Shown in pieces: positions 8,589 through 17,853 of a stretch of 43,041 nucleotides of DNA. The stretch is from Oscillospiraceae bacterium. Lineage in GTDB: Bacteria > Bacillota > Clostridia > Oscillospirales > CAG-272. Location: positions 1-43,041 of the forward strand of contig SVRE01000012.1 in assembly GCA_015065005.1 (NCBI GenBank). Reading direction: 5' to 3'. Each line of letters starts with the position of its first letter. Position 1 is the stretch's first letter. The position numbers and the translations under genes were made by a program. The notes under the pieces are model-generated. The model searched no databases. It was not told the DNA's origin and saw nothing but the letters and a program-made list of their open reading frames with translations.

Positions 8589-8656
8589 TTAATAACAAAA
8601 CCGGTACAGCTTTCAAGCCTACTGAGGTTTAAAATACCGAGCGGTTGCTATTTAAT

Positions 8657-9028
8657 TCATTCTTCTGGTATGTATCTGCAAGCCTGGCAAATTTGTCCAC
8701 CGCCAAATTTGTCAACAAAGGTGTGCTCAGTCTTGTTGGTGACCGCCTCACAATCTTTAATATCGCAAATTAACCAGTGGTGTGTTTCGTCAGCACCCCA
8801 TTTTGAAGAATATATGTGGTCAATGTGTGTAAGCTTTGCTATTTCTTCAATTTTTTGCTCCTCACATTCCTTGCAGGAAATTATTTTGTATCCCTTTTCT
8901 TCAAGGGTTGGCGGCTGTGCCACATAACCGTTATCCCATTGATGCTCGCACTCACCGCAGGAGCAAAATATCAGGGGGAGTGTGGATAAAAGGCATAAAA
9001 TTGAAGCCAAAAGTCTATTCCTTTTCAT
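8657..9028 (-). CDS. Small Cys/His-rich lipoprotein
   Basis: 123 aa from the ATG at 9028, preceded by AGGTGG; the longer frame to 9130 lies inside the DUF896 gene. After a hydrophobic signal the sequence reads [13 protein letters not shown], giving a lipobox Cys at 22 or 24. The mature part has [15 protein letters not shown] and CQACRY pairs with spaced His, resembling the Cys/His knuckles of the CotH-type protein at 25326. Function is unknown. It overlaps the end of the upstream gene by 14 bp, so it is probably translated with it. Confidence 0.75.
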   Translation of the reverse strand: MKRNRLLASILCLLSTLPLIFCSCGECEHQWDNGYVAQPPTLEEKGYKIISCKECEEQKIEEIAKLTHIDHIYSSKWGADETHHWLICDIKDCEAVTNKTEHTFVDKFGGGQICQACRYIPEE

Positions 9029-9230
9029 TTTTGTTTCCCACCTTTTTCTTGGTTCCGTCAGGGTATTGAATGTATGTATTGCCAAGTATTCCGCGCATAG
9101 AAGCACGAAAGCCCTGTATATATTCCTCACGCAGCTTAGCTTGCTCTTCCTTTTCCTCAGGGGTCAGTCCCTCTTGCGTTTTTTGCTTTCTTGCAAGCTC
9201 GTTGATTCTGTCGATTTTTTCTTTTTCCAT
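9015..9230 (-). CDS. DUF896 family protein (YnzC-like)
   Basis: 71 aa. The sequence [17 protein letters not shown], then [18 protein letters not shown] and FRASMRGIL, matches the small helical DUF896/YnzC family known in Firmicutes. Family members form a two-helix hairpin and have no firmly established role. The gene lies 16 bp after mnmA and overlaps the next lipoprotein gene by 14 bp. The binding site (GCGAGAAA) is weak, so its translation may depend on mnmA. Confidence 0.88.
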   Translation of the reverse strand: MEKEKIDRINELARKQKTQEGLTPEEKEEQAKLREEYIQGFRASMRGILGNTYIQYPDGTKKKVGNKNEKE

Positions 9231-9246
9231 TTTGTTTCTCGCTTTT

Positions 9247-10299
9247 CTATGAAATTATTCCGCCGCCTATTACAATATCACCGTCATAAAGCACAACGCT
9301 TTGCCCTTTGGAAATGGCTCTTTGCGGCTCATCAAATGTAACGTGCAAAAGTCCGTTTTCCATAACCGCATATGCATCAGTTTCCTCCTGCTTATAGCGG
9401 ATTTTTGCCTTTACACGCATGGGCGTGTCTAAATTATCAACTGCCAACAGGTTTACATCCCTTGCAAAAAGCTCACTTTTCATAAGATGCTCAGTGTCAC
9501 CTATTATGATTTTGTTTTGCTCAAGGTCCTTGTCAACAACGTACATGGAACGGTCAAGTGCAAGCCCCAGGCCCTTTCGCTGACCTATGGTATATCGTAT
9601 AATGCCCTTGTGCTTGCCAAGATATTTTCCGTCAAACCTTATAAAATCACCCTCGGGATATTTTTTGCCCGTGTACTCCTCTATAAATTTTGCGTAGTCC
9701 CCGTTTGGTACAAAGCAAATGTCCTGGCTGTCCTTTTTGGCGCTTATATCAACACCAAGCTGTGCGGCAAGCTCTCTTGTTTCACTCTTGGATGTAACAT
9801 TGCCTAAAGGAAACATAACCCTTGCAAGGCGTTCCTTTGAAATGCGGTAAAGCACATAGCTTTGGTCCTTTGATAAATCCGTTGCTTTTTTAAGCACAAC
9901 CCTGCCGTATTTTTCACTGTATTCTGTAATGGCATAGTGCCCCGTGGCTACATAATCGTAGCCGTTTCTTTCTGCGTATTCAAAAAGCTTGTCAAATTTT
10001 AAGCGGAAATTACACTCAATACATGGGTTTGGCGTAAAGCCGTTTTCGTATGCGCTTATGAAATTGCGGATAACATATTTGTCAAAGTCGGAGGAAAAAT
10101 CCACCACCCTGTGTTCAATTTTCAGCAAATCACAAACATGCCTTGCATCCTCAATATCCTTTTTTGTAACGCAGCCCTCAGCTCCGCTTGTATATAGGTG
10201 CATCGTAGCGCCGATACAGGGGTAGCCCTGGCTTTTTATCAGGTATGCAACGGCAGAGCTGTCAACTCCACCGCTCATAGCAATTAAAACGTTTTTCAA
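9247..10299 (-). CDS. mnmA: tRNA-specific 2-thiouridylase MnmA
   Basis: About 350 aa. The PP-loop SGGVDSS lies near the N terminus; NPCIECN and [13 protein letters not shown] hold the two catalytic cysteines, and IGQRKGLG is a further family signature. The enzyme thiolates U34 of Lys, Glu and Gln tRNAs. The start is inferred as a TTG at 10299 (reading [11 protein letters not shown]), two bases after the rhamnosidase stop, with AAAGGAAG inside that gene's end. A longer TTG start at 10347 would overlap the rhamnosidase and add sixteen residues not typical of the family. Confidence 0.93.
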   Translation of the reverse strand: MKNVLIAMSGGVDSSAVAYLIKSQGYPCIGATMHLYTSGAEGCVTKKDIEDARHVCDLLKIEHRVVDFSSDFDKYVIRNFISAYENGFTPNPCIECNFRLKFDKLFEYAERNGYDYVATGHYAITEYSEKYGRVVLKKATDLSKDQSYVLYRISKERLARVMFPLGNVTSKSETRELAAQLGVDISAKKDSQDICFVPNGDYAKFIEEYTGKKYPEGDFIRFDGKYLGKHKGIIRYTIGQRKGLGLALDRSMYVVDKDLEQNKIIIGDTEHLMKSELFARDVNLLAVDNLDTPMRVKAKIRYKQEETDAYAVMENGLLHVTFDEPQRAISKGQSVVLYDGDIVIGGGIIS

Positions 10300-10300
10300 A

Positions 10301-12430
10301 TTAAAATACGTATCTTCCTTTCTCAAGGTTATATGTCTTGCCTTCAATTACAACAGTTGCTTTAACAGGAGTTGTAATTTCGTATCGGAAGGAATTTCCT
10401 TCCTTGTACCAAGCGCTTTCCACGGTGCCGTGTCTTGTTTCGATTTTCGCGCTTAAATGGTTCAGCTTTTTTGTTGGGTGAGGGGCGATAAACACTTCCT
10501 CAAAGCCTGGCTTGTCCTCAACTGTTTTGATACCGCAGGCAACACCGTATACCCAATCCGCAACGCTTCCGTATGCGTAGTGGTTAAAGGAGTTCATGTC
10601 CTTTGACCAAAATTCACCCTTGTCGTTAACTCCGTCCCAATGCTCCCAAATGGTGGTAGCGCCTTGCTTAACAGAGAAGAGCCAAGAGGGATAGTCCTCC
10701 TGTAAAAGCAAATCGTAGGCAAGCTCACAGTATCCGTTTTCACTCAACGCATGGAGCAAATACGGTGTGCCGACAAAGCCTGTCTTCAATCTTTTTCCGT
10801 TTTCAATTATCATATTGGCAAGCTTCTTTGCCACCGCCTCCTTGTTGTCCGTCAGGTCAAAGTAAAGCGCAACGACGCACTCGGTCTGCGTTTTGAATTC
10901 CTTGAAGGTTTTCTTGAACTTTTCCTTTATGCGCTTCGATAGCGTTTCGTGCTTTTTGCACTTGTATCCCAGCACCTTGCCGATTTTGTCAACCAGGGTG
11001 GTGGAGTAGTAATAAAATGCAGAGGCGATTATATCGTCGTTTGAGCTGCCCTTGTAGCTGCCTGCAGGTGCGTCAAGACCAAGCCAGTCACCAAACTGCC
11101 AGCACTCTGTCCAAAGATATTTGGACTTTGTAATCGTGCCGATGTGGTCAATATATTTTTTCATACAGGGATACATTTTTCTGAGCACGCTCTTGTTTGC
11201 GTATGTCAGATAAATCTGCCAGGGACAAATGGTAATGGCGTCGGACCAAACGGCAGTGGAGCCGCATTCGCCCCAATAATGAGGAATAATGAAGGGAACG
11301 CTTCCGTTTGGATACTGGTCAAGCCTCATATCCTCCAGCCATTTTTCAAAAAATCTGTTTACGTCATAGTTGTAAGAGGCAGTTCTTACAAACACCTGGG
11401 CATCTCCTACCCATCCCATTCGCTCGTCGCGCTGAGGGCAGTCTGTGGGGATGTCTAAAAAGTTACCCTTTTGTCCCCATATGATGTTGGAGAAAAGCTT
11501 GTTCAAAAGGGGATTTGAGGAGGAAAGATATCCTGTGCGCTTAATGTCGGAGTGTACCACGATTGCAGAAATGCTGTCGGGGGTAACCTCGCAGGGGAAT
11601 TCATTTACGCGAATATATCTGAAGCCGTAGAAGGTCAAAAGAGGCTTGTGTACGTTTTTGCCCTCCTTGCAGATATATTCAAACTCGCTCTTGGCAGAAC
11701 GGTAATTCTCAGTATAGAAATTGCCGTCCTTGTCCAGCACCTCGGCAAAGGAAAGGGAAACGCGCTCCTTAGCCTTAGCGTCGAGCTCTATCTGACAATA
11801 GCCTGTCAGGTTCTGGTTGAAATCTATAACGGTTTCACCCTTTGGAGTCTTGAATATTCTGTGGGCCTTGATTATCTCCTGCTCCTTGACAATTTCACCC
11901 TGCTGCTTTACAATGTCAACCCCTGTATAGTCGAAGGACTTGGCAGGGACAAACTCCATTTCGTACGTAGCATCATAATGCTCTCCATCGTAAATATCAG
12001 TAAAGGTGACAGGACCCAAGGAGGCTTGCCAGTCCTCATCGGAATATATATAGCTGTCATTTCCGTCCTTGTCTACAATATGAAGCTGACACTTCAGTGC
12101 CTCATACCAGTCGGGCTTTTCCTCACTGTTGCGTGTGTTCAATCTTCCTCTGAACCAGCCCTTGCCAAGAGTGACCTGTAGCACGTTATCCTCTTTTATC
12201 ATGCTCGTTACGTCATATGTCTGCATTTGCACGCGCTTTACCGACGTGCCGCCCGGGGCTAAAATAAAGTCGCCTACGCGCTGTCCGTTCAAGGTGGCAA
12301 CGTAGCAACCAAGAGACGTGATTTCCAGTGTGGCGCGTTTTATTTCACCTGCGGAAAACGTCCTTTTCAGAACAGGAGAGTGAAAGACTGGGTCGGTGGG
12401 ATATGATATCCATTTTGAATTATTAAGCAT
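10301..12430 (-). CDS. Alpha-L-rhamnosidase, glycoside hydrolase family 78
   Basis: 709 aa with no signal peptide, so likely cytoplasmic. The N-terminal beta-sandwich includes GCYVATLNGQRVGD and LGKGWFRGRL. The (alpha/alpha)6 catalytic domain carries DCPQRDERMGWVGD (330-343), the GH78 general-acid region, followed by WTECWQFGDWLGLDAPAG. It should release terminal alpha-L-rhamnose from plant or bacterial glycans after uptake. It is shorter than many GH78 enzymes (850-1000 aa) because accessory beta domains are few. It leads a transcript that continues into mnmA, an unusual partner. Confidence 0.92.
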   Translation of the reverse strand: MLNNSKWISYPTDPVFHSPVLKRTFSAGEIKRATLEITSLGCYVATLNGQRVGDFILAPGGTSVKRVQMQTYDVTSMIKEDNVLQVTLGKGWFRGRLNTRNSEEKPDWYEALKCQLHIVDKDGNDSYIYSDEDWQASLGPVTFTDIYDGEHYDATYEMEFVPAKSFDYTGVDIVKQQGEIVKEQEIIKAHRIFKTPKGETVIDFNQNLTGYCQIELDAKAKERVSLSFAEVLDKDGNFYTENYRSAKSEFEYICKEGKNVHKPLLTFYGFRYIRVNEFPCEVTPDSISAIVVHSDIKRTGYLSSSNPLLNKLFSNIIWGQKGNFLDIPTDCPQRDERMGWVGDAQVFVRTASYNYDVNRFFEKWLEDMRLDQYPNGSVPFIIPHYWGECGSTAVWSDAITICPWQIYLTYANKSVLRKMYPCMKKYIDHIGTITKSKYLWTECWQFGDWLGLDAPAGSYKGSSNDDIIASAFYYYSTTLVDKIGKVLGYKCKKHETLSKRIKEKFKKTFKEFKTQTECVVALYFDLTDNKEAVAKKLANMIIENGKRLKTGFVGTPYLLHALSENGYCELAYDLLLQEDYPSWLFSVKQGATTIWEHWDGVNDKGEFWSKDMNSFNHYAYGSVADWVYGVACGIKTVEDKPGFEEVFIAPHPTKKLNHLSAKIETRHGTVESAWYKEGNSFRYEITTPVKATVVIEGKTYNLEKGRYVF

Positions 12431-12466
12431 AGCCGAAGCTCCTTTTACATTTTGATTTGCAGATAT

Positions 12467-12494
12467 ATTTTATCATATTTACAAAAAAAATCAA
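12467..12494 (-). promoter_or_regulatory. Promoter of the rhamnosidase-mnmA transcript
   Basis: TTGATT (12489-12494, complement) and TAAAAT (12467-12472) with a 16-bp T-rich spacer; AAAAGGAG precedes the ATG at 12430. It is divergent from the arsR-type promoter. Confidence 0.6.
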
Positions 12495-12512
12495 TAAGTT
12501 TGAGAAAAAGTA

Positions 12513-12541
12513 TTGACAATTCTATTTCTTGGTGGTACAAT
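12513..12541 (+). promoter_or_regulatory. Promoter of the metal-resistance operon
   Basis: TTGACA (12513-12518) and TACAAT (12536-12541), spacer 17 bp. The operator palindrome begins six bases downstream of the -10, so a bound repressor would block initiation. Confidence 0.85.
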
Positions 12542-12546
12542 GAACA

Positions 12547-12564
12547 TATGAACAATTGCTCATA
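12547..12564 (+). promoter_or_regulatory. ArsR/SmtB-type operator
   Basis: TATGAACAATTGCTCATA is an 18-bp near-perfect palindrome (one mismatched pair) centred on CAATTG. It closely resembles the TATGAACA...TGTTCATA operators of SmtB, CzrA and CadC family repressors. It covers the expected transcription start and lies 32 bp before the repressor ATG. Autoregulation is inferred. Confidence 0.85.
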
Positions 12565-12595
12565 CTTCAAAAGCAGGGCAAAAAAGGAGTAAAAT

Positions 12596-12922
12596 ATGGA
12601 TAATACAAGTGCAATTTCAAAGATTCAGGATGCTATTACGAGAAACAGTGAGCTTTTTGATAGCTTGGCTCAGCTTTATAAGCTGTTTGCGGATAGTAGC
12701 CGTGTTAAAATTTTGGTAGCGCTTACACAGAGCGAAATGTGTGTTAGCGAAATTTCCGAATTTCTTTCGATTACACAGTCTGCTGTATCACATCAGCTAA
12801 GAATACTGAAGTCAAGCAATCTTGTAAAGACAAGGCGTGACGGTAAAAACATCATTTATTCATTAACAGACAATCACGTAAGAACAATAATTGACTGTGG
12901 TATGGAGCACATAACCGAATAA
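12596..12922 (+). CDS. ArsR/SmtB-family metal-sensing repressor
   Basis: 108 aa winged-helix protein. The recognition helix is SITQSAVSHQLRILKSSNLV. The alpha-5 metal site is intact in SmtB order: D92, H94, H105 and E108, the pattern for Zn-type sensing. One cysteine (C49 in SEMCVSEIS) lies where alpha-3 sensors have ELCVCDL, so a full alpha-3 thiolate site is missing. Zinc is therefore the likelier signal, with cadmium possible. It ends two bases before the ATPase gene and probably represses the operon through the palindrome at 12547-12564. Confidence 0.92.
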   Translation: MDNTSAISKIQDAITRNSELFDSLAQLYKLFADSSRVKILVALTQSEMCVSEISEFLSITQSAVSHQLRILKSSNLVKTRRDGKNIIYSLTDNHVRTIIDCGMEHITE

Positions 12923-12924
12923 GA

Positions 12925-14754
12925 ATGAAGAATTTTATTAAGGAAAACAAGCTTACGCTATTGCGGCTGCTTTTTTCGGTGGCTTTGGTGGTTGCGGCTG
13001 TGGTTTTGAAGGGGTATAGTGAGGCGGCATCTGTTGTGTTATACCTACTTGCCTTTGCCCTTTCCGGTTGCCTTATAGTAGTTAAGGCATTGGTAAGTCT
13101 TGTAAAGGACTTAAAGGTTGGGGAAAAAATGCTTATGACCGTGGCAGCTGCCGGCGCTATTGCTGTGGGTGAGTACTTTGAGGCTGCCTTAATTGTAATT
13201 CTGTTTGAGATTGGTGAGCTGATTGAGGACCTGGCTGTCACCTCCTCCCGAAATTCTGTGGAAACTCTGCAAAGCATCCGCCCGGATAAGGCAAGGATGA
13301 AGAGCCGCGGCAACATCGTAGATGCACAAAAGGTGCGTATCGGTGATGTTATTGAGGTTTTGGCAGGGGAGAGAATACCGCTTGACGGAATAGTTGTAAA
13401 CAGTGTTGGCTCTGTTGACACCTCTGTTATCACGGGTGAAAGCACTCCGCGTGAGGTAAGGAGCGGTAATGAGGTTTTGGCAGGCTGCCTTAATCTTAAC
13501 AGTGTTTTACATATCAAGGTTACAAGGCATTTTCATAGAAGCGCAGCACAAAGAATAATTGACTTGAGTCAAAATGCTCTCGATAAGAAAACAAGAAACG
13601 AAAAGTTTATAAGGCGCTTTGCAAACATATATACACCAATAGTTATTTTACTTGCAATAGCGGTTGCGGTAATTCCGCCGCTTTTTGACGGCTTTAACTT
13701 TATGCGCTGGATTTACAGGGCGTGCGCTCTTCTTGCGATTTCCTGTCCATGCGCCCTTGTAATATCAGTGCCGCTTGCATATTTTTGCAGTATCGGCTAT
13801 GCATCTAAAAAAGGAATTTTAATTAAAAGCTCTTCAGTGCTTGAAAGCCTTGAGGGAATAAACACAATGGCATTTGACAAAACAGGCACCCTTACCAAGG
13901 CGGAGCTTCACGTTACCAAGGTGGAGGCAGAGGCAGGCTTTTCCAAAATAGACCTTTTAAGGTTTATTTGCATAGCGGAGGCAAAGTCTAATCACCCCAT
14001 AGCCAAAGCGGTTGAGTACGAGGCAAAGAAGTTGAAAATATCCTTTGAAAAGGGTGAAAATTATAAGGAATATGCAGGCAAGGGTGTTGAGTGTGATTCG
14101 GAGTTCGGCCACATTATGGCAGGCACACGCGCCTTTGTGGATGCAACATCAGGCACAAACGCAGGAACAGTTTTTGTTTCGGTAAACGGTAAATACGTTG
14201 GCTTTGTCGGCATAGGTGATGAGCTGAAGGAAAACAGTAAGATAGCCTTTGAACGTCTTCGTAAGCTCCGCGTACGCAAGAAAATAATCCTTAGCGGAGA
14301 TAAAAAGACAAAGGTTGATATGGTGGCAAAAAATCTTGGTGCAGACGGTGCTTATTCCAATCTTTTGCCCGAGGATAAGCTTGATGCAATTGAGGACATT
14401 ATTGCAAATACACCAAACTGTAAAATTGCATATTGCGGTGACGGTATAAATGACCTGCCGTCTCTTGCAAGGGCAGATGTTGGTATTGCAATGGGGGCAG
14501 TCGGCTCTGATGCGGCAGTTGCAAAAAGCGATGTTGTAATAATGGATGATGACATAATCAAGGTGCCGTTGGCAATTAAAATTGCAAGAAAAACAAAGCA
14601 CGTTGTAATTCAAAATATCGTATTTGCAATTGCGGCAAAGGTGGCGCTCCTTGTGCTAAGCACAATGGGTATTGTACCGCTTTTTGCGGCAGTGCTGGGG
14701 GATGTTGGGATATTGATTATATCCATTTTAAATTCAATAAGAGCAGGTAGATAA
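12925..14754 (+). CDS. P1B-type heavy-metal exporting ATPase (Zn/Cd/Pb class)
   Basis: 609 aa. Motifs in order: TGES (170-173), CPC (274-276) in SCPCAL, DKTGT (phosphorylated D318), SNHP (H357), GDGIND (505-510). A lysine in the next-to-last membrane segment (FAIAAKVALL) and an acidic GDVG (D593) in the last are features of the Zn/Cd/Pb ZntA/CadA group rather than the copper group. There is no N-terminal HMA domain or CxxC motif; the protein begins almost directly with membrane segments. Its gene follows the repressor gene with a 2-bp gap, supporting efflux of the metal that the repressor senses. Confidence 0.93.
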   Translation: MKNFIKENKLTLLRLLFSVALVVAAVVLKGYSEAASVVLYLLAFALSGCLIVVKALVSLVKDLKVGEKMLMTVAAAGAIAVGEYFEAALIVILFEIGELIEDLAVTSSRNSVETLQSIRPDKARMKSRGNIVDAQKVRIGDVIEVLAGERIPLDGIVVNSVGSVDTSVITGESTPREVRSGNEVLAGCLNLNSVLHIKVTRHFHRSAAQRIIDLSQNALDKKTRNEKFIRRFANIYTPIVILLAIAVAVIPPLFDGFNFMRWIYRACALLAISCPCALVISVPLAYFCSIGYASKKGILIKSSSVLESLEGINTMAFDKTGTLTKAELHVTKVEAEAGFSKIDLLRFICIAEAKSNHPIAKAVEYEAKKLKISFEKGENYKEYAGKGVECDSEFGHIMAGTRAFVDATSGTNAGTVFVSVNGKYVGFVGIGDELKENSKIAFERLRKLRVRKKIILSGDKKTKVDMVAKNLGADGAYSNLLPEDKLDAIEDIIANTPNCKIAYCGDGINDLPSLARADVGIAMGAVGSDAAVAKSDVVIMDDDIIKVPLAIKIARKTKHVVIQNIVFAIAAKVALLVLSTMGIVPLFAAVLGDVGILIISILNSIRAGR

Positions 14755-14795
14755 AAAAAGCTGAATGAATATTTTGTTCATTCAGCTTTTTGATT
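14753..14795. terminator. Bidirectional terminator
   Basis: Stem AAAAAGCTGAATGAA / TTCATTCAGCTTTTT around a 7-nt loop, with A-run and T-run on opposite sides. It serves the ATPase gene on the plus strand and the convergent membrane-protein gene ending at 14796 on the minus strand. Confidence 0.9.
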
Positions 14796-16805
14796 TTAAA
14801 ATTGTTTTTTTCTTGCTTTTCGTGTGCGGATAATTTCGTAGCCGATTCCCAAAAGGGTGATGGCAAGAGAAATGGGAGTTATTACAAAGGACGCCTTACG
14901 CAAGGCTGTACCCTCATATGCAGTTTCAACCTTATACCTGCCTGCTTGAAGCTTAAAGGAGACAAGTCCGTCAGTGTCCTGTGCATCCAAGGCAAAGCTT
15001 TCATTGGTTTCTTGGTTTGTTACATTAATAGCATAGCCGGGATAATAGAAAAGCGGCAATTGAACCAAAATTTCATTTTCTGCGGTAATTTCCATTTGGT
15101 AAACAGGGGCAAAGGCATATTTTTTAACAACCGTACCGCTTCCGTATAAAATCACAGGGTCATACCTGTAATCCTGTTTACCGGTATAAGAATATTTAAG
15201 ATCCCTTCTTACCTTGTAGCAAAGTGAATTTTCGTATTGTGACTTATAATTGTCATCCGTTAAAACTTGAGGGCAGTATTCTCTGCAAACACCGATTGAA
15301 GAGGTGTTGTCAAAGGTTTGCTCCTGGTCGATTTTTGGCACCCAGTCGGTTTTGTTTTCATATGCAAGTCGCTTTTCAATCAGTGCTTGATTGGAGGCAA
15401 GCAAAAGGCCCACAAGGAGTGCTAAGGCAGCCGTTACAGGCTTTATTGTAAATTGCCTCGATAAAAGGCAAGCCAAAATAGAAATGCAAATTTGAACCAA
15501 GGACCACATTCGCCAAGGAAATTGAATTTTCCTCAAAAATGCAGGAGCGATATTAAGCCAAAAGCTTTTATCAACCATCAAAATCACGGAAAAAATAATT
15601 GTTGCAATACACAGCCAAAACAGTGGATTTTTAATAATTGCTATTTTCTCATTTACATGGTTGCTTTTAGCGGTATATACGGAAAATGTGTATATTATAA
15701 TAAAGACCGCCATGCCAAGATAAAGCTCAACTCTTCGGTATTTGAATGAAATTGTCAATAATGCTATTGCAGATGAGATCGGTATATGAAAATATTTAAG
15801 GCGCGGAAGCGTTGACAGAATAAGATCTGCAAAAAAGAATAAAAGCGCGCCAACAACAAACATAGTAAGCCCCGTGTATAGGGATATAGAGCTAACGCCA
15901 ATACTGCCAAGCCAGGAAATGTTTAAAAAGCCGGAAAATGTGGCTTGCTGGTCGGTCCTGCCCGCAAGATGCTCGGGGCTTGTCCACATTGCCTGCTCGT
16001 TTGATAGGTTGTAATAGTCCAAGCCCATAAGCTCAAGCTGGGAGAACATACCGATTGATGCAATGCCAATAAGCAAAACAACGGACACAAGGCAGTAGGC
16101 AGTATATTTTGGCTTTTTTAGTAATTTAAAAAGCCAAGGCAAGGAAATTGCAAGATACACAATACCCACAATAAAAACAACAAGGGCGGTTAGGTTATGG
16201 GAAAGGTACAAAAGAGCGCCCCCAAAAATAACCTCAACAAAGGGGGTTATTTTGATATTATCCTTGTCCATATGTACAATATCGTAAAGACCCATAAAGA
16301 AAAGGGGGATAAACAAAAAAGAAAATGCTTCCGCAAATGCCATACGGCAAAAGGCGTCAAATAAGCGGTAAGGATACAACACATAGACAGCGCCGCCTAT
16401 GATTGATGCAACCTTGTTACCAAAGGAAAGGTGCAGGCCAAAGCGATACATAAAAACGCCGGAAATGAAAACCGTCAAAATCAAAACAAGCTTAAAGGCG
16501 GACAAAACGGTTAAGCCAAGGACATTTAGCAAAAGTGCAACGACAACAACGGTAATATGGGGGATTGGCGAATAAAAAAGACCGCCGCCCGTACCGTATC
16601 CAAGGACCAGGTTGCCGCTTATAGCGCTAAGGGGCTTACCGTCAACAATAGTGTTATATTTATCAAGAATATTTCCAAAATGGTAGTGGTAGTCATCACC
16701 GTATGAAATGCCTTCATAAAAAACGAGATAGGTCCCCATAAGCGAAAAAGCCAAAATCAAAATATAAGGCAATGACCATTTAGCTATATTTTTCACCTTG
16801 CTCAT
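14796..16805 (-). CDS. Polytopic membrane protein, GT-C/PTPS-related-like
   Basis: 669 aa with about a dozen hydrophobic segments from residue 12 to about 480, then a soluble C-terminal part and a final membrane segment (ITPISLAITLLGIGYEII) before a basic tail. The first external loop holds GDDYHYHFGNILDKY, an acidic and His-rich loop in the place of the catalytic Asp of GT-C glycosyltransferases. The pattern resembles the membrane 6-pyruvoyl-tetrahydropterin-synthase-related or YfhO-like group of probable glycosyl carriers. The exact substrate cannot be read. It is a single gene with its own promoter. Confidence 0.65.
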   Translation of the reverse strand: MSKVKNIAKWSLPYILILAFSLMGTYLVFYEGISYGDDYHYHFGNILDKYNTIVDGKPLSAISGNLVLGYGTGGGLFYSPIPHITVVVVALLLNVLGLTVLSAFKLVLILTVFISGVFMYRFGLHLSFGNKVASIIGGAVYVLYPYRLFDAFCRMAFAEAFSFLFIPLFFMGLYDIVHMDKDNIKITPFVEVIFGGALLYLSHNLTALVVFIVGIVYLAISLPWLFKLLKKPKYTAYCLVSVVLLIGIASIGMFSQLELMGLDYYNLSNEQAMWTSPEHLAGRTDQQATFSGFLNISWLGSIGVSSISLYTGLTMFVVGALLFFFADLILSTLPRLKYFHIPISSAIALLTISFKYRRVELYLGMAVFIIIYTFSVYTAKSNHVNEKIAIIKNPLFWLCIATIIFSVILMVDKSFWLNIAPAFLRKIQFPWRMWSLVQICISILACLLSRQFTIKPVTAALALLVGLLLASNQALIEKRLAYENKTDWVPKIDQEQTFDNTSSIGVCREYCPQVLTDDNYKSQYENSLCYKVRRDLKYSYTGKQDYRYDPVILYGSGTVVKKYAFAPVYQMEITAENEILVQLPLFYYPGYAINVTNQETNESFALDAQDTDGLVSFKLQAGRYKVETAYEGTALRKASFVITPISLAITLLGIGYEIIRTRKARKKQF

Positions 16806-16839
16806 AAAAACCTCCCTGTTGCTTTATAAAATATAATTA

Positions 16840-16868
16840 AGTATACACCTTTGTCATTAAGATGTCAA
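16840..16868 (-). promoter_or_regulatory. Promoter of the membrane-protein gene
   Basis: TTGACA (16863-16868, complement) and TATACT (16840-16845), spacer 17 bp; GGGAGG precedes the ATG at 16805. Confidence 0.85.
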
Positions 16869-16912
16869 TAAGAAAGAAAATTGTAATAAAATGTTTGAAA
16901 TAAAGGATAATG

Positions 16913-16944
16913 AACAAAAAACAGGAAACTTGCGTTTCCCGTTC
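16913..16944 (-). terminator. Terminator of the epimerase gene
   Basis: On the minus strand AACGGGAAAC-gcaa-GTTTCCTGTT is followed by TTTTTTG, directly after the stop at 16947. Confidence 0.85.
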
Positions 16945-16946
16945 TT

Positions 16947-17822
16947 TTATTTAATTGTAACGGAATAACCGTTTTTGTAGGTATAACCCACAGGAAGATG
17001 TATCATTTCCTCCTTGGTCAAAAGGTTGTCAACCTTGCCCTCAGTTGCAGGTACAGAGGTCCAGGGCTCAATGCAAACATACGGGGCATCAGTCTTAACC
17101 GCGTGCCAAAGACCAATGTATTTCATACCGTCAAATCGCATGGTAACGCTTCTTTGTGTCTTGTCAGAGCCAAGCTTAACCTCCTTTGCAACATTGTAAA
17201 GGAAGATGGCATCATTATCAAATAAATCGTGCCTTAAATCAATTCTTTTTGTGCCTTGTGGGTTGTAAAGCTTATCCTGGTGGGTAAGGAAGCAGGCGGG
17301 GGAAAAATCAACCCTTAAAGCTTCGCAGCTTTTTGCAAATTCCACATAACAGTCCTCAAAGGCAAGACCCTTATCAAGGGGCGCGTTAAATGCAGGGTGA
17401 CCGCCAACAGAGAAGATAAGCTCCTTTGTATCGGTATTTTTAACCTCATATTTAACGTCAAGGCAGTTGTCCTTCAAAGAAAATGTAACATCAAATACAA
17501 AATCAAATGGGTAAACAGAGCGTGTTTCCTCATTTGCAGAAAGCTCCAGGGTAACAAGACTCTTGGAAACGGACTTTAGCTCAAACTTGCTTTTTCTTGC
17601 AAAGCCGTGGTTAGGAAGAGTGTATGTTTTGCCAAGATAGGTATATTCACCGTTATAAAGTCTGCCGCAAATAGGGAACATAATGGGCGCACGTCCTGCC
17701 CAATATTTTTCATCCCCCTGCCATAAATATTCGTGCCCGTCAGCAGTTTTAACTGACATAAGCTCCGCGCCGATATCGGAGACGGAAACTGTTAAACAGT
17801 CATTTTGAATTATGTATTCCAT
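16947..17822 (-). CDS. Aldose 1-epimerase family protein (LacX-like)
   Basis: 291 aa from the ATG at 17822 (MEYIIQNDCLTVSVSDIGAE), with GAGGT just upstream; a longer frame to 17882 runs through the promoter. The sequence shows the galactose-mutarotase beta-sandwich pattern: FPICGRLYNGEY, NHGFARKS (first catalytic His region), SVGGHPAFN (second His) and CIEPWTS. The family interconverts alpha and beta anomers of aldohexoses or acts on phosphosugars; the substrate is not determinable. It is divergent from the radical SAM gene, with promoters only two bases apart. Confidence 0.9.
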   Translation of the reverse strand: MEYIIQNDCLTVSVSDIGAELMSVKTADGHEYLWQGDEKYWAGRAPIMFPICGRLYNGEYTYLGKTYTLPNHGFARKSKFELKSVSKSLVTLELSANEETRSVYPFDFVFDVTFSLKDNCLDVKYEVKNTDTKELIFSVGGHPAFNAPLDKGLAFEDCYVEFAKSCEALRVDFSPACFLTHQDKLYNPQGTKRIDLRHDLFDNDAIFLYNVAKEVKLGSDKTQRSVTMRFDGMKYIGLWHAVKTDAPYVCIEPWTSVPATEGKVDNLLTKEEMIHLPVGYTYKNGYSVTIK

Positions 17823-17853
17823 ATGTAACCTCGCTAAATTCGTTATCACAGAT

